Positions 35,598 through 44,725 of a stretch of DNA of 64,000 nt are shown in pieces (the first letter of the stretch is position 1; each line of letters opens with the position of its first letter). A program made the translations under genes and the position numbers. Below the pieces are notes generated by a model. The model searched no databases and had not been told where the DNA came from. It saw only the letters and a list, made by a program, of their open reading frames with translations. Origin of the DNA: Acidobacteriota bacterium (GTDB lineage Bacteria > Acidobacteriota > Terriglobia > UBA7540); assembly GCA_021838785.1 (NCBI GenBank), contig JAKCCV010000008.1, positions 62,001 through 126,000 on the forward strand, given 5' to 3'.

Positions 35598-36761
35598 TTA
35601 TCGTTTCCGTTTACCGCCCGCAGCGGAATGGGGCGAAGCGCGGCGTCGCGCCATCGCGGGGCGGACGGGACGCGGAGGGTAAAGCCGCGAGGTTTCCGGC
35701 AAACGAAACAAGTAAGAAACGGGTACAAGCTGAACATCCGCCTCCGCCAAGCGGGGCAGAAATTCTTTGAGGGCCCGGATGGTCGTCGGGTGAGGGTGCC
35801 CGATGGCGATGGCGACCCCTTGGCGCTCAACAACCTTCTCAAGCTCCCGCAGTTGGCCGAGCGTATAAGGAACAGTTTGTCTGTCATCCAGGAACACAGA
35901 ACGAAAAGCGGCGGGCACTCCCGCCTTTCGTGCGGCTTCCCAAGCCACACTCGAACCGATGGTGCGGCTGTCCACAAAATAGAGATGGCGGCCGGCCAAC
36001 ACTCGCATAACGTCGGCCATCAGCACGGGATCCGACGTGGCGAGCGACCCTTGATGATTGTCCACGCCCCGGATATGAGGCACTGCTTCGAGGTCGGATT
36101 CCACCAGCCGTTCCACAACGCGCGCGCTCATGCCCACCCGGATTTCTTCCGGAGACCCTCGAATGCCCGGCCGAGGGATCGGCTGCATGGGCAAATGGAG
36201 CATCACTTCTCGTCCGGCGTGAAAGGCTATATCAGCCGTCTCGACCGAGTATCGCAAGCGAGGCAGGACTGAGAAGGTGAGCGAGTAAGGGAGGGCCACC
36301 AGTTCGCGCGCCGCCTGCTCATTGGCCCCCAGGTCATCAATGATAATGGCTACGCGCAGCAGGCGGGGAACCTCACGGACGCGCCACTCTGTTTCCCAAA
36401 GGCGGCCTTCCTTGATCCGAATCACGATCATCGGCTCACCCTGCGCCGGCCGGAGCAGCGAGGATTTCACCTGAAGACCACGATGAGCAGCCTCGTGCTC
36501 CAGGGCGCGCGAGACCGGCCTGACCGCAGACGGCTCCGCCAACACCTCAATCGGCCATGCACCCCTGCGAGGTGGGAATTCTCCTTCCGCCGACCCCTTG
36601 ACCCAGACCTCATTTCCCCCGGCTCGGAGCGCAGCCTCCCGCAGGAGCGCGAGCGCCGTTCTGCGGCTGATTCGAGCCTCGGAGCGTCGTATTTGCTGGG
36701 GGGGGCGGCATGAAGTCGCCAACAAGACCAGCGCAAGGACAACACCCGCCCTGCCCTTCAT
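35598..36761 (-). CDS. Divergent polysaccharide deacetylase, YibQ-like
   Basis: About 387 residues. The catalytic-like domain begins IIIDDLGANEQ and includes LHLPMQP, a NHQGS motif and VAIAIGHPHP, which are landmarks of the divergent polysaccharide deacetylase (YibQ) family. I chose the ATG at 36761, giving a signal or lipoprotein start (VLALVLLATSC); an earlier TTG at 36827 is possible but adds an unusual extension. It follows the S41-type gene by 69 bases, an order (ctpA then yibQ) that is common in Gram-negative bacteria near envC. It probably acts in the periplasm on peptidoglycan or another polysaccharide. The exact substrate is unknown. Confidence 0.82.
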   Translation of the reverse strand: MKGRAGVVLALVLLATSCRPPQQIRRSEARISRRTALALLREAALRAGGNEVWVKGSAEGEFPPRRGAWPIEVLAEPSAVRPVSRALEHEAAHRGLQVKSSLLRPAQGEPMIVIRIKEGRLWETEWRVREVPRLLRVAIIIDDLGANEQAARELVALPYSLTFSVLPRLRYSVETADIAFHAGREVMLHLPMQPIPRPGIRGSPEEIRVGMSARVVERLVESDLEAVPHIRGVDNHQGSLATSDPVLMADVMRVLAGRHLYFVDSRTIGSSVAWEAARKAGVPAAFRSVFLDDRQTVPYTLGQLRELEKVVERQGVAIAIGHPHPTTIRALKEFLPRLAEADVQLVPVSYLFRLPETSRLYPPRPVRPAMARRRASPHSAAGGKRKR

Positions 36762-36830
36762 GGCCAGAACGGTGGACGAGCGGTGCGACGGCCCACCCAC
36801 AGGTTGACATCGCGGCTCACGGGCCAAGAC

Positions 36831-38042
36831 TTAGGCGGCCTTTGCTGAAGGAGTCTTCTGGCTAAGAATCTCAAGCGCCTTTTGAAGCTGAAGGTCGTTT
36901 TTGCCCCCCATTTGAGTCGGTGAAAGGGGCTCTTGATATAAGGCAGCCTCGTGGCTTGTGGCCGGCTGAATAACGTTGGGAGTGACGCCGCGTCCTGCTA
37001 TCACCTGGCCGTCCGGCGTGTAGTACTTGGCCACGGAAAGCAGCAAGGCGGAGCCGTCACCCACGGGAATCAACTGCTGGTAAACGCCCACGCCAAAGGT
37101 GGGCTCGCCTACCACGTTGCCACGGTGGTTATCCAAAATCGCCGCGGCCACGATCTCTGCGGGTCCTGCGGTGGACATGTTCGTCAGTACCACCAAGGGC
37201 AGGTTGGTGATCTGCTTGGAGGGTTGAGCCATCACATCCCGCCGAGGGAAGCGCTGGCCGTAGAGATAGGTGATGAGGCCGTGGCCCAAAAAGAGGTTGG
37301 CGGTTTCCTCGCCTTCCTTCTCGCTTCCTCCCGCGCAATCTCGCAGGTCAAGCACAATTTGGTTGGCGCCTTGGGCGATGAGTTGTTTAAGGTCGGCGGC
37401 AATTTCTCGGGTTTTCCCCGGGCTGAAGGTAAGGACATGGAGATACGCCGTGTGACCGTTGATCATCTTGGCCTCGACGGGCGGCGGCGGGAGAATCTCT
37501 CGCGTCAGCGTCAGCTTCAGCGGAGCGCCACGGTTAGCGCGAATGATGGATAAATGCACCGGCGTTCCCGGAGGGCCGTCAAGAATCCGATCGAGCTGAA
37601 TGACGGAGAGTCCGTGCGTGGGGCGATCCTCTAGCGTGTCAAGCAGGTCGCCCGGCTCAACGCCAGCCTTCGCTGCCGGGCTTCCCGGTAGCACGGAAAC
37701 AATGGTGGTGTATCCCATTCGCTTGGAGAGATAAAGGCCAACCGTGCCCGGCCCGGGTTGGGGATGGGCAAGATATTCTTTATACTCCTTGGCCGTAAAG
37801 TAGGTGCTGTAGGGATCGAGCGCGGAGAGCAGACCGCGAATGGCGCCTCGCGTGACCTTCTTCAGATTGGGCTGCGTCACATATTCCTGCTGGATGCGGG
37901 ACAAGACCTCGCCATAAACGCCGAGGTCTCGGTAAGTTTGATCGTCCCTGGCTTGAGACTTGCTGAGAACCGCCCCCATGGCTGCGTAAAGTAGCAGCCC
38001 GCAGGAAATCGAAATCAGAATGAGACGCGCTCTTTTGGCCAT
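36831..38042 (-). CDS. S41-family protease homologue, predicted inactive
   Basis: A 403-residue CtpA/Prc relative: signal-anchor (LILISISCGLLLYAAMGAVL), N-terminal helices, PDZ domain (GSPAAKAGVEPGDLL) and an S41 core. At the catalytic Ser (E. coli Prc Ser452, three residues before the Glu of SASE) the sequence STAGPAE has Gly293. Exactly 25 residues later, the Lys of FGKG (Lys477) is Val318 in FGVG. Both dyad residues are therefore missing at correct spacing. The fold appears intact, so it probably binds proteins or regulates an active homologue. GGGGAG lies 5 bases before the ATG. A -10 TATAAT is at 38099-38094, and the 5' leader holds a GGTGGC/GCCACC hairpin. Confidence 0.88.
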   Translation of the reverse strand: MAKRARLILISISCGLLLYAAMGAVLSKSQARDDQTYRDLGVYGEVLSRIQQEYVTQPNLKKVTRGAIRGLLSALDPYSTYFTAKEYKEYLAHPQPGPGTVGLYLSKRMGYTTIVSVLPGSPAAKAGVEPGDLLDTLEDRPTHGLSVIQLDRILDGPPGTPVHLSIIRANRGAPLKLTLTREILPPPPVEAKMINGHTAYLHVLTFSPGKTREIAADLKQLIAQGANQIVLDLRDCAGGSEKEGEETANLFLGHGLITYLYGQRFPRRDVMAQPSKQITNLPLVVLTNMSTAGPAEIVAAAILDNHRGNVVGEPTFGVGVYQQLIPVGDGSALLLSVAKYYTPDGQVIAGRGVTPNVIQPATSHEAALYQEPLSPTQMGGKNDLQLQKALEILSQKTPSAKAA

Positions 38043-38257
38043 CAGGCTCCCCACACTCCTTCGGTGGCTTCTTCGCCACCCGCGGATTTCTTCATTATAG
38101 CATTCCCTCGATGTTAGATGCACAATTCCCCGATTTTGCATGGTTGGCTAATTGAGGGTGGCGAGTCGCAACCGAATTCGCCTGGGGACATTGCTCGTCC
38201 GAGCAGAGGGCGAGCGCGTCTCGCGGTCGAGGCGAAAGCAACCGTTTCCGCAGCCGC

Positions 38258-38845
38258 TTACAGGCCACCAAAGCGCAGCACAATGCCCGTCGAGATGCGG
38301 AGATGCGTGTGATGGTCGGGATTCAGGTGAGCACGCAGCCAGTCCGCCTGAATGGCGCGCACCCAGAGCGGCCCGAAGATTTTGACGTCCAAGCCGCCGC
38401 CCAGCGCCGTGGCGAGGGCATTGCCGGTGGTGATAATCGGAGGGCAAGTAACCCCGATAACCTGAATGCAGGCAGGAACGCTGAACCGGTTGGTGCCGTG
38501 GACCACGCCGACGAGCGCATGGGCAAAGGGAATGACGCGAGGGATTCCGTGAATGGAGATCTGCGGCCCGAAGAGAGCGGTCGTCTGGGCCTCTTGATAT
38601 CCGAAGGGCGAACCGTACTGCCGGCTGACGTCAGCCACGATGCCAAGCCAAGGGGCGAAGCCGCCCTCCACAGATGCATCCCAGCCGTTCAGGTTGAAGC
38701 TCGGACCGGTTGAGCTGGAAGGGGTATTTTGCTGGGCGCGAACCAAGGTGTAGCCGCCAAAAAGCGCCACGCGCGGGATGAGCTGCGCTCGCAAAGCCGG
38801 CGCCAAACCGAAAAGCAAAAGACCAGCCGCCATCAGCTTTCGCAC
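38258..38845 (-). CDS. Outer-membrane beta-barrel protein
   Basis: A 195-residue exported protein with a signal peptide ending near LRAQ. The mature part shows alternating-residue beta strands (VALFGGYTLVRAQ, DASVEGGFAPWLGIVADVSRQYG, PFAHALVGVVHG, ALGGGLDVKIFGPLWVRAIQADWL) and ends LRISTGIVLRFGGL, with a terminal aromatic/leucine pattern typical of outer-membrane strands. This is a small eight-stranded OmpA-like/OmpW-like barrel. The function is not assignable. A pair of Cys in a loop could be a disulfide. Confidence 0.75.
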   Translation of the reverse strand: MRKLMAAGLLLFGLAPALRAQLIPRVALFGGYTLVRAQQNTPSSSTGPSFNLNGWDASVEGGFAPWLGIVADVSRQYGSPFGYQEAQTTALFGPQISIHGIPRVIPFAHALVGVVHGTNRFSVPACIQVIGVTCPPIITTGNALATALGGGLDVKIFGPLWVRAIQADWLRAHLNPDHHTHLRISTGIVLRFGGL

Positions 38846-39016
38846 GCTCTGCCTCCTTACAATCGCCGTTTCCGTGGCCGCGCCACTCCGCGGGGCTCAT
38901 GGGGCGAGGCCGGGGGCGACATCAAATTCGGCATTCGGGATGCAAAAGTTCTCCCCTCGGAGCCGGGTTCAGCATCCGAGTTACGGGCCAGGTCCGGACG
39001 ACACGCTGCCGGCTTT

Positions 39017-39280
39017 TCAGTCTTGGATGCGGATGCGTCGCATGCCGGGAGCCGGCCGCGGCTCCTTGCGCAGCCACTCGATGGTTTCGTCAAGCAGCGA
39101 GCGCATGGCTTCCAGCACTTCGATGCCGGCGTTCCGCAGATGCCGCGCCGAGGGTGGCAGCGGCCCGCGCGAGCGCGCCAACAGCGGCCGAAGCCCGCGC
39201 AGCAGGGAGCGCAGGCATTCCGCCGCCGCGTCTTCCGGCGCTTCACTTCGAGGTCGGGTTCTCCGTTTTGGATTCGGCAT
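39017..39280 (-). CDS. Small helical protein coupled to ArsA-like ATPase
   Basis: An 87-residue basic, helical protein starting at ATG 39280, with a very strong GGGGAGGAG Shine-Dalgarno. The start lies inside the 3' end of the ArsA-like gene (38-base overlap), so it is real and translationally coupled. Features are an Arg/Lys-rich N terminus, a central DAAAECLRSLLRGLRPLLA helix, then LRNAGIEVLEAMRSLLDETIEWL. I do not recognise the family. Tight coupling suggests that it works with the ATPase as cofactor or client. Confidence 0.7.
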   Translation of the reverse strand: MPNPKRRTRPRSEAPEDAAAECLRSLLRGLRPLLARSRGPLPPSARHLRNAGIEVLEAMRSLLDETIEWLRKEPRPAPGMRRIRIQD

Positions 39281-40463
39281 TGCTCCTCCCCATGATGACG
39301 ACCAGTTCACCATTGCGCACGCGGGCGCTCAGCGGCTCACAGCGCGCCACCCGCTGGGGCAGCGCGATGTGTCGCTTGTAGCCTCCCACGCGGATGACCA
39401 GCTCGTCAAGCTTCTTGTAAAGGTCCACCTGTTCGGCGCTCACAAACGGCAGACGCATCTCCAGGTGGTAATTCCCGTTGACCTTGCGAAAACGGTAGGG
39501 GGGCTGGTCAAAGAATTGCTTCGCCGGATCGCGCGACCCATAGAGTTCCTTGCCTAGCCGCTTCAGCCGCTCCGTGCCCAGGACCTCATCTTGGAATAAC
39601 GGCACGCGCCAAACGGGCACCGGCGCAAAGAATTCCTCGACAGCGCGAATCCACCGTTCCTGGGTTTCCTTCCAGGCGCTGAAAAATCCCCCCTCCATCC
39701 CCTCCGGCAAAATGCGATTGATGATCACCGCGTCCACGGTCAGCCCATAGAGACAAAAATAGGTGAAGGCCCGCTGAGTCTCTTTAAGAACCACTTTCTC
39801 CGGGTTCGTGACCAACCGCACGGTGGTGATTTTCGGATCGCCCAATACCTTATCAATCCCGCAGAGTTTGTGGTGCAAGTCCTCAAGATTGGCGAAGTAT
39901 TCTTCCTGCGGCAGCGGGAGGTTGGCAAACTTCTCGATCATCGGCCGCACCATGCGCGCCACGCGCCGTTCCAGCTTGAAGATTTTCGCCATATACCATT
40001 CGAGCGTGGTGGGAATGCTGACAAAGCGCAAGGATTCCCCGGTGGGGGCGCAATCCAGCAGGATCACGTCAAAGCTTTTCTCCCGCACGTATTGGTTGAC
40101 GTAAAGCAGCGAGCTGACTTCCTCCATGCCCGGGAAGACGGCCAACTCTTCCGCCAGCGTTTGTTCAAGCCCCGACACGTTCAACAGCGCCGAAACATAC
40201 GCATACACCGAATCCCAGTGGCGGCCAATCTCCTCCAGCACATCCACTTCCTGAATCCAGACGTTCTTCGCCACCTTGAGCGGTTGGCTAGTGGAGCGGT
40301 CCATCAAGTCTTGGCTCACGTCAAAGGCGTCTCCCAACGAGTGAGCCGGATCCACCGACATCACCAGCGTTCGATAGCCGCGCCGCCCGAGTTCCAGCCC
40401 CGTCGCGGCTGAAATGCTGGTCTTGCCGACTCCGCCCTTGCCCGTGTAGAGAATAATCCTCAA
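39243..40463 (-). CDS. ArsA/Get3-family ATPase with HSP20-like tail
   Basis: A 406-residue single-module P-loop ATPase. The deviant Walker A GKGGVGKTS and the switch VDPAHSLGDAFD are typical of ArsA/Get3. The C-terminal 90 residues (YHLEMRLPFVSAEQVDLYKK to NGELVVIMG) match an HSP20-like/ArsA C-terminal domain seen in many bacterial homologues. There is no second half and no arsD nearby, so arsenite pumping is unlikely; such proteins more probably bind hydrophobic clients. AGGAG lies just before the ATG. It precedes and overlaps the small helical gene. Confidence 0.88.
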   Translation of the reverse strand: MRIILYTGKGGVGKTSISAATGLELGRRGYRTLVMSVDPAHSLGDAFDVSQDLMDRSTSQPLKVAKNVWIQEVDVLEEIGRHWDSVYAYVSALLNVSGLEQTLAEELAVFPGMEEVSSLLYVNQYVREKSFDVILLDCAPTGESLRFVSIPTTLEWYMAKIFKLERRVARMVRPMIEKFANLPLPQEEYFANLEDLHHKLCGIDKVLGDPKITTVRLVTNPEKVVLKETQRAFTYFCLYGLTVDAVIINRILPEGMEGGFFSAWKETQERWIRAVEEFFAPVPVWRVPLFQDEVLGTERLKRLGKELYGSRDPAKQFFDQPPYRFRKVNGNYHLEMRLPFVSAEQVDLYKKLDELVIRVGGYKRHIALPQRVARCEPLSARVRNGELVVIMGRSNAESKTENPTSK

Positions 40464-40756
40464 TTTCGTCTCCTATTCAATTACAGTTTACTTCACTAGG
40501 AACCGCGCTTGCTGGCTGCGCGCTTACCTTTGGTTGGATGCGACAAATGTCGCCCGCGTCCATAGCACCCTGCTCAAGGAAGCCGCGATGGCACGAGGAC
40601 GAACGGCGAGGCGGAGCACAGCTTTTTGAAGCAGACGGGAAAAGCCGCAACCCTCGCCGTTGCTGCCGCCAGACGATTGCCATGATTTGCCCCCGCGGGC
40701 GCGGAAAGTCGCCGGGGGTTGGGGGAAACTTTTGTCTCGGTTGAAATGCCAGCCCC
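40464..40756. other. Intergenic region before ArsA-like gene
   Basis: The 293 bases between the ArsA-like and pdhC genes hold no convincing gene. A 14-base palindrome GCGACA-AA-TGTCGC lies at 40540-40553. On the minus strand a TGTAAT near the ATG may be part of the ArsA-like promoter, but no -35 matches. Confidence 0.4.
40540..40553. promoter_or_regulatory. Palindromic GCGACA-AA-TGTCGC site
   Basis: A perfect 6-bp inverted repeat with a 2-base centre, 77-90 bases upstream of the ArsA-like start. It has the size of a dimeric regulator site; the regulator is unknown. Confidence 0.4.
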
Positions 40757-42019
40757 TCAAAACGCGAGGTACACAGGATTCTCGAGGATTTGCCGGAGGG
40801 TTTGGAGGAATTGCGCGCCGGTCGCGCCATCCACGACGCGGTGGTCGCAGGAAAGGGTCAGGCGGCAGCGGGTGCCGATTTCAATGCGACCCTCGGAGAC
40901 GACGGGGCGCTCATCCACTGCCCCCACGGCGAGGATGGCGGCCTCGGGCGGGTTGATGACGGCGGAAAACTCCTGAATGCCCATCATGCCGAGGTTGGAA
41001 ACGCTGAACGTTCCCCCGACGTACTCTTCCGGCTTCAGCTTGCGCTCGCGGGCGCGGGCGATCAGCTCTTTCGACTCAGCCGATATCTGCTGCAAGCTCT
41101 TGCGGTCGGCGTCGCGAATGACGGGGGTAATCAAGCCGCCCTCCACGGCCACGGCCATGCCGATGTGGATGCGGTTGTGGAATCGAACGGCTTCACCCAG
41201 GAAACTGGCGTTGACCTGCGGGTGCTGGCGCAACGCGGCGGCACATGCCCTAAGAATGATGTCGTTGTAGGAAAGCTTCAAATGGGGGTCGAGTGTGTTG
41301 GCAGACTCGCGCAGTTCTTTGGCGCGGCGCATGTCCACCTCAATGGTGAGATAAAAATGCGGAATGGGGCCAAGGCTCTGCGCCAAGCGCTGGGCGATTA
41401 CCCTTCGCATGGAACTCAGGGGTTCGTCTCGGAAGTCCGGGCCGGCGGGCGCGGCAATAGGAATCGGGGCGCGCCGAGGCTGAGCCGCCGCCGCCTCCAC
41501 ATCGCGACGAACAATGCGTCCGCCGGGGCCTGACCCTCGTAGTTGATTCAGGTCGAGGCCGGATTCCTGGGCCAACCGCCGCGCTAATGGCGAGGCCAAA
41601 ACACGGCCGCCGGCCGCCGCGGCAAGAGGAGCGATCGAGGGAGCGCTGGGCTCTTCTTTAGCGGGAGCAGCCTCGGTGAGCGATGTCGGCGGGGCAGGTT
41701 CAGCGGAGGCGGTTTTTGATTCCGCCTGCTTGGGGGTACCGGTTGGCGCGGCAGAAGGAAGCACGGCGGAAAGGTCTTCGTCCGCCTTCCCAATCACCGC
41801 GATGATCTGGCCGACGACCGCCGAGGTTCCTTCGTCCGCCAAAATCTTTCGCAGCACGCCCTCACCCATGGCCTCGACTTCCATGTTGACCTTGTCGGTC
41901 TCAATTTCGACGAGGGCGTCACCGCTGGCCACGGCGTCGCCTTCCTTCTTGAGCCACTTCAGAATTTTGCCCTCCGTCATAGTGTCGCTGCCCTTGGGCA
42001 TCAGAACGCGGGTGGCCAT
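40757..42019 (-). CDS. pdhC: Pyruvate dehydrogenase E2 (dihydrolipoyl acetyltransferase)
   Basis: The acyltransferase core of the pyruvate dehydrogenase complex. One lipoyl domain has the modified Lys43 in EIETDKVNMEVEA, followed by a Pro/Ala-rich linker, a peripheral-subunit-binding domain (ASPLARRLAQESGLDL), then the catalytic domain ending in the CDHRVVDGATGA active-site motif (His and Asp). The 420-residue length is typical for a single-lipoyl E2. It is the third gene of a pdhA-pdhB-pdhC operon; the E3 gene is not in the window. Confidence 0.95.
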   Translation of the reverse strand: MATRVLMPKGSDTMTEGKILKWLKKEGDAVASGDALVEIETDKVNMEVEAMGEGVLRKILADEGTSAVVGQIIAVIGKADEDLSAVLPSAAPTGTPKQAESKTASAEPAPPTSLTEAAPAKEEPSAPSIAPLAAAAGGRVLASPLARRLAQESGLDLNQLRGSGPGGRIVRRDVEAAAAQPRRAPIPIAAPAGPDFRDEPLSSMRRVIAQRLAQSLGPIPHFYLTIEVDMRRAKELRESANTLDPHLKLSYNDIILRACAAALRQHPQVNASFLGEAVRFHNRIHIGMAVAVEGGLITPVIRDADRKSLQQISAESKELIARARERKLKPEEYVGGTFSVSNLGMMGIQEFSAVINPPEAAILAVGAVDERPVVSEGRIEIGTRCRLTLSCDHRVVDGATGAQFLQTLRQILENPVYLAF

Positions 42020-42043
42020 GCTTCAACCTCGGATTGAACGTAT

Positions 42044-43024
42044 TTACGCTTTGTACAGCACTCGAAGGACAGCTTGCTTAACCCGTTGCGCATCGGGGAA
42101 GGCCATGTGCTCCAGGGTTTTGTTGTAAGGCGTGGGAACGTCTGCGCCCGTCACCCGAAGGATGGGTGCGTCAAGATAATCGAAGGCTTGCTGCTGAAGA
42201 ATATCCACGATTTGCGCCCCCACCCCGCAGAACGACCAACCTTCTTCCACAATCACGGCGCGGTTGGTTTTTTTGACCGATTGGAGGAGCGTTTCCGTGT
42301 CAAGGGGCCGCAACGTGCGTGGGTCAATCACCTCCGCGTCAACGCCTTCTGCCTCCAGTTCGTTGGCCGCTTGGAGCGCGACATGAAGCATCTTGGAGTG
42401 AGCAATTACCGTCACATCCTTGCCGGGGCGCTTGATTTCCGCGACGCCCAAAGGGATGGTGTATTCGCCTTCCGGAACCTCACCCTTCATCCCGTAAAGC
42501 ACTTCGGACTCAATGAAAACCACCGGGTTGTCATCCCGAATGGCCGACTTGAGTAAGCCTTTGGCGTCGGCGGGAGTGGAGGGCATCACCACCTTCAGCC
42601 CCGGCACATGGCAATACCAAGCCTCAAGCGATTGCGAGTGTTGGGCGGCAAGCTGATGCGCCGAGCCGCCCGGACCCCGAAGCACCATGGGCACGCCAAA
42701 CTGTCCGCCGGACATGTAGAGCATTTTAGCGGCGCCATTGACCACCTGATCGAGAGCCAGGATGGAGAAGTTGAAGGTCATCACCTCCACAATGGGGCGC
42801 AACCCGGCCATCGCCGCGCCCACTGCCAAGCCCGTAAAGCCGAGCTCCGCAATGGGCGTATCCAGCACCCGCTGCGGCCCAAATTCGGCAAGCAACCCGC
42901 GACTCACTTTGTAGGCGCCGTTGTACGCTCCCACTTCCTCGCCCAGCAGGAAGACGCGCTCGTCGCGCTGCATCTCCTCCCGCATGGCCTGATTCAGGGC
43001 CTCACGATATTGCATGACCGGCAT
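42044..43024 (-). CDS. pdhB: Pyruvate dehydrogenase E1 beta subunit
   Basis: The 326-residue beta subunit of the thiamine-diphosphate E1 component. The opening YREALNQAMREEM, FLLGEEVGAYNGAYKVSRGL, then TPIAELGFTGLAVGAAMAGL and GPGGSAHQLAAQHSQS are all characteristic. The C-terminal transketolase domain (LEAEGVDAEVIDPRTLRPLD, VIVEEGWSF) is intact. AAGGAGG precedes the ATG. It lies between pdhA and pdhC, with 33 and 24 bases to its neighbours. Confidence 0.96.
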   Translation of the reverse strand: MPVMQYREALNQAMREEMQRDERVFLLGEEVGAYNGAYKVSRGLLAEFGPQRVLDTPIAELGFTGLAVGAAMAGLRPIVEVMTFNFSILALDQVVNGAAKMLYMSGGQFGVPMVLRGPGGSAHQLAAQHSQSLEAWYCHVPGLKVVMPSTPADAKGLLKSAIRDDNPVVFIESEVLYGMKGEVPEGEYTIPLGVAEIKRPGKDVTVIAHSKMLHVALQAANELEAEGVDAEVIDPRTLRPLDTETLLQSVKKTNRAVIVEEGWSFCGVGAQIVDILQQQAFDYLDAPILRVTGADVPTPYNKTLEHMAFPDAQRVKQAVLRVLYKA

Positions 43025-43057
43025 GAAACGTCCTCCTTGGCGCGTTTCGGAAAGCCT

Positions 43058-44119
43058 TTACGGCAGGTAAACGTCGGTTGAGAGCTCTTCCGGGCTAGGC
43101 TCCGGACTCTGATCGGCAAATACCACCGCTTGCTCCACCACGTCGCGGATGCGGCGATCAGCCTCGTCCACCGTCGCTTGGGTTACCACGCCAATCGCCT
43201 CAAGCGCTGAGATAAAGCGTTTAACGGGGTCGCGCCGACGATGCTCCTCCAGCTCAGCCTTGGTGCGATAGATGCCGTGCGTCGGGTCGGACATCGAATG
43301 ACCCATATAACGATACGTTCGCGCTTCAATCAACGTCGGCAAACTCTCGTTGCGGGCGCGCTCGACGGCCTCGGCGACGGATTCGCGCACCGCCAGCACG
43401 TCCATCCCATCCACGGCCGCGTGCGCCATGTTGTAAGCGCAAGCTCGTTCGTGCAAGTTGAGGATGGAAGCCGTCTTTTCAATCGGCGTGCCCATTCCAA
43501 ACTCGTTGTTCTCGCAGATGAAGACGACCGGGAGCTTCCAAAGCTGAGCCAGATTGAGCGATTCGTGAAAGGAACCGATATTGACCGCCGCGTCGCCGAA
43601 AAAGCACACCGTCACTCGCGGCTGCTTGAGATACCGGGACGCAAAAGCGGTGCCGGCGGCCAGGGGAAGATGCGCGCCTACGATGGCATGGCCGCCATAG
43701 AATCCCAGCCGCTTATCGAACAAGTGCATGGAGCCGCCCTTGCCTTTCGAGCAGCCGGAGACCTTTCCGCAGAGCTCGGCCATCAGAACCCGGGGGTCCA
43801 TCCCGCGCGCCAGCGCCTGGCCGTGGTCGCGGTAGGAGCAGAGGATGTAGTCGTCCGGTCCAAGGGATGAAATCGCTCCCACCCCCACCGCCTCCTGGCC
43901 AATGTAAAGGTGGCAAAAGCCGCCGATTTTTCCTAACGCGTAAAGTTCGGCTGCCTTTTCCTCGAAGCGGCGGATGAGCAACATATTCTCCAGTAGGTCT
44001 TTAAGAAGGGAGGGATCGAGGCGGCGGGCGCGGGCTTCAAGCGACGACGATGCGTACATCTCCCCGCCATTCGCATCGGTGGTGTTGGCCACGGTACGGG
44101 CCGTGCTCCCGGATTTCAT
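43058..44119 (-). CDS. pdhA: Pyruvate dehydrogenase E1 alpha subunit
   Basis: The 353-residue alpha subunit, which binds thiamine diphosphate. Landmarks are MLLIRRFEEKAAELYALGKIGG, HLYIGQEAVGVG, CSYRDHGQALARGMDP, and the ThDP/Mg motif in FFGDAAVNIGSFHES. The usual GDGAxN is GDAAVN here, a mild change that still keeps the Asp and Asn. AGGAGGG precedes the ATG. It heads the operon and is divergent from a UPF0047 gene; a TAGAAT -10 can be seen on the minus strand in the shared region. Branched-chain keto acids are a possible alternative substrate. Confidence 0.94.
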   Translation of the reverse strand: MKSGSTARTVANTTDANGGEMYASSSLEARARRLDPSLLKDLLENMLLIRRFEEKAAELYALGKIGGFCHLYIGQEAVGVGAISSLGPDDYILCSYRDHGQALARGMDPRVLMAELCGKVSGCSKGKGGSMHLFDKRLGFYGGHAIVGAHLPLAAGTAFASRYLKQPRVTVCFFGDAAVNIGSFHESLNLAQLWKLPVVFICENNEFGMGTPIEKTASILNLHERACAYNMAHAAVDGMDVLAVRESVAEAVERARNESLPTLIEARTYRYMGHSMSDPTHGIYRTKAELEEHRRRDPVKRFISALEAIGVVTQATVDEADRRIRDVVEQAVVFADQSPEPSPEELSTDVYLP

Positions 44120-44311
44120 TTCAACCCTCCTGGAATTTCCACCTTCAACGGCAGAAGGCGAACAGCCGCAAAGGATGGTCTCACCTGGGTGAGTAATCGA
44201 AATCCCTGATAACGAACTTTCATTCTACAATAATCCCGTCATTTTTGGGGAGAGTGAACCTGAGTCCCGCCAAGGGCGACCGAGCGCCGCTTCCAGGAGG
44301 CTGACATTACC

Positions 44312-44725
44312 ATGAAATCCTATACCGAGTATTTGTGGTTTAACACCAAGAAAAAACGCGAGTTCATCAACATGACCGAGCAGGTTGCGCAGGCAGTGGC
44401 CAAATCAAAAATCCAGGAGGGATTGGCGCTGGCGTCGGCAATGCACATTACGGCCGGGGTTTACATCAACGATGCCGAAGACGGCCTGATTGCCGACATT
44501 GAGGAGTGGCTGGAGCGCCTGGCACCCTTCCGCCCGGATTATCGCCACCACGCGACCGGCGAGACCAACGGCGACGCCCACTTGAAAAACCTGCTGATCG
44601 GGCACCAAGTTCTGGTTCCGGTCACACAAGGCAAGCTCGATTTGGGGCCGTGGCAGCAGATCTATTACGCCGAATTTGACGGCCAGCGAAGAAAGCGCGT
44701 CATCATCAAGGTTCTGGGAGAATAA
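44312..44725 (+). CDS. UPF0047/YjbQ-family protein
   Basis: A 137-residue YjbQ-like protein. It carries the family signature: [20 protein letters not shown], then [15 protein letters not shown] and [20 protein letters not shown], including the conserved His residues and WQ. Some members have weak thiamine-phosphate synthase activity; a housekeeping metal-dependent role is also possible. AGGAGG precedes the ATG. It stands alone between the divergent pdhA and the convergent hicA-like gene. Confidence 0.9.
   Translation: MKSYTEYLWFNTKKKREFINMTEQVAQAVAKSKIQEGLALASAMHITAGVYINDAEDGLIADIEEWLERLAPFRPDYRHHATGETNGDAHLKNLLIGHQVLVPVTQGKLDLGPWQQIYYAEFDGQRRKRVIIKVLGE

Noticed and set aside
39243-40463. 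ArsA-like ATPase as part of the arsenic efflux operon
   Set aside because: It is 4.6 kb away on the opposite strand, has one ATPase half with an HSP20-like tail and no arsD; Acr3 pumps do not need it.
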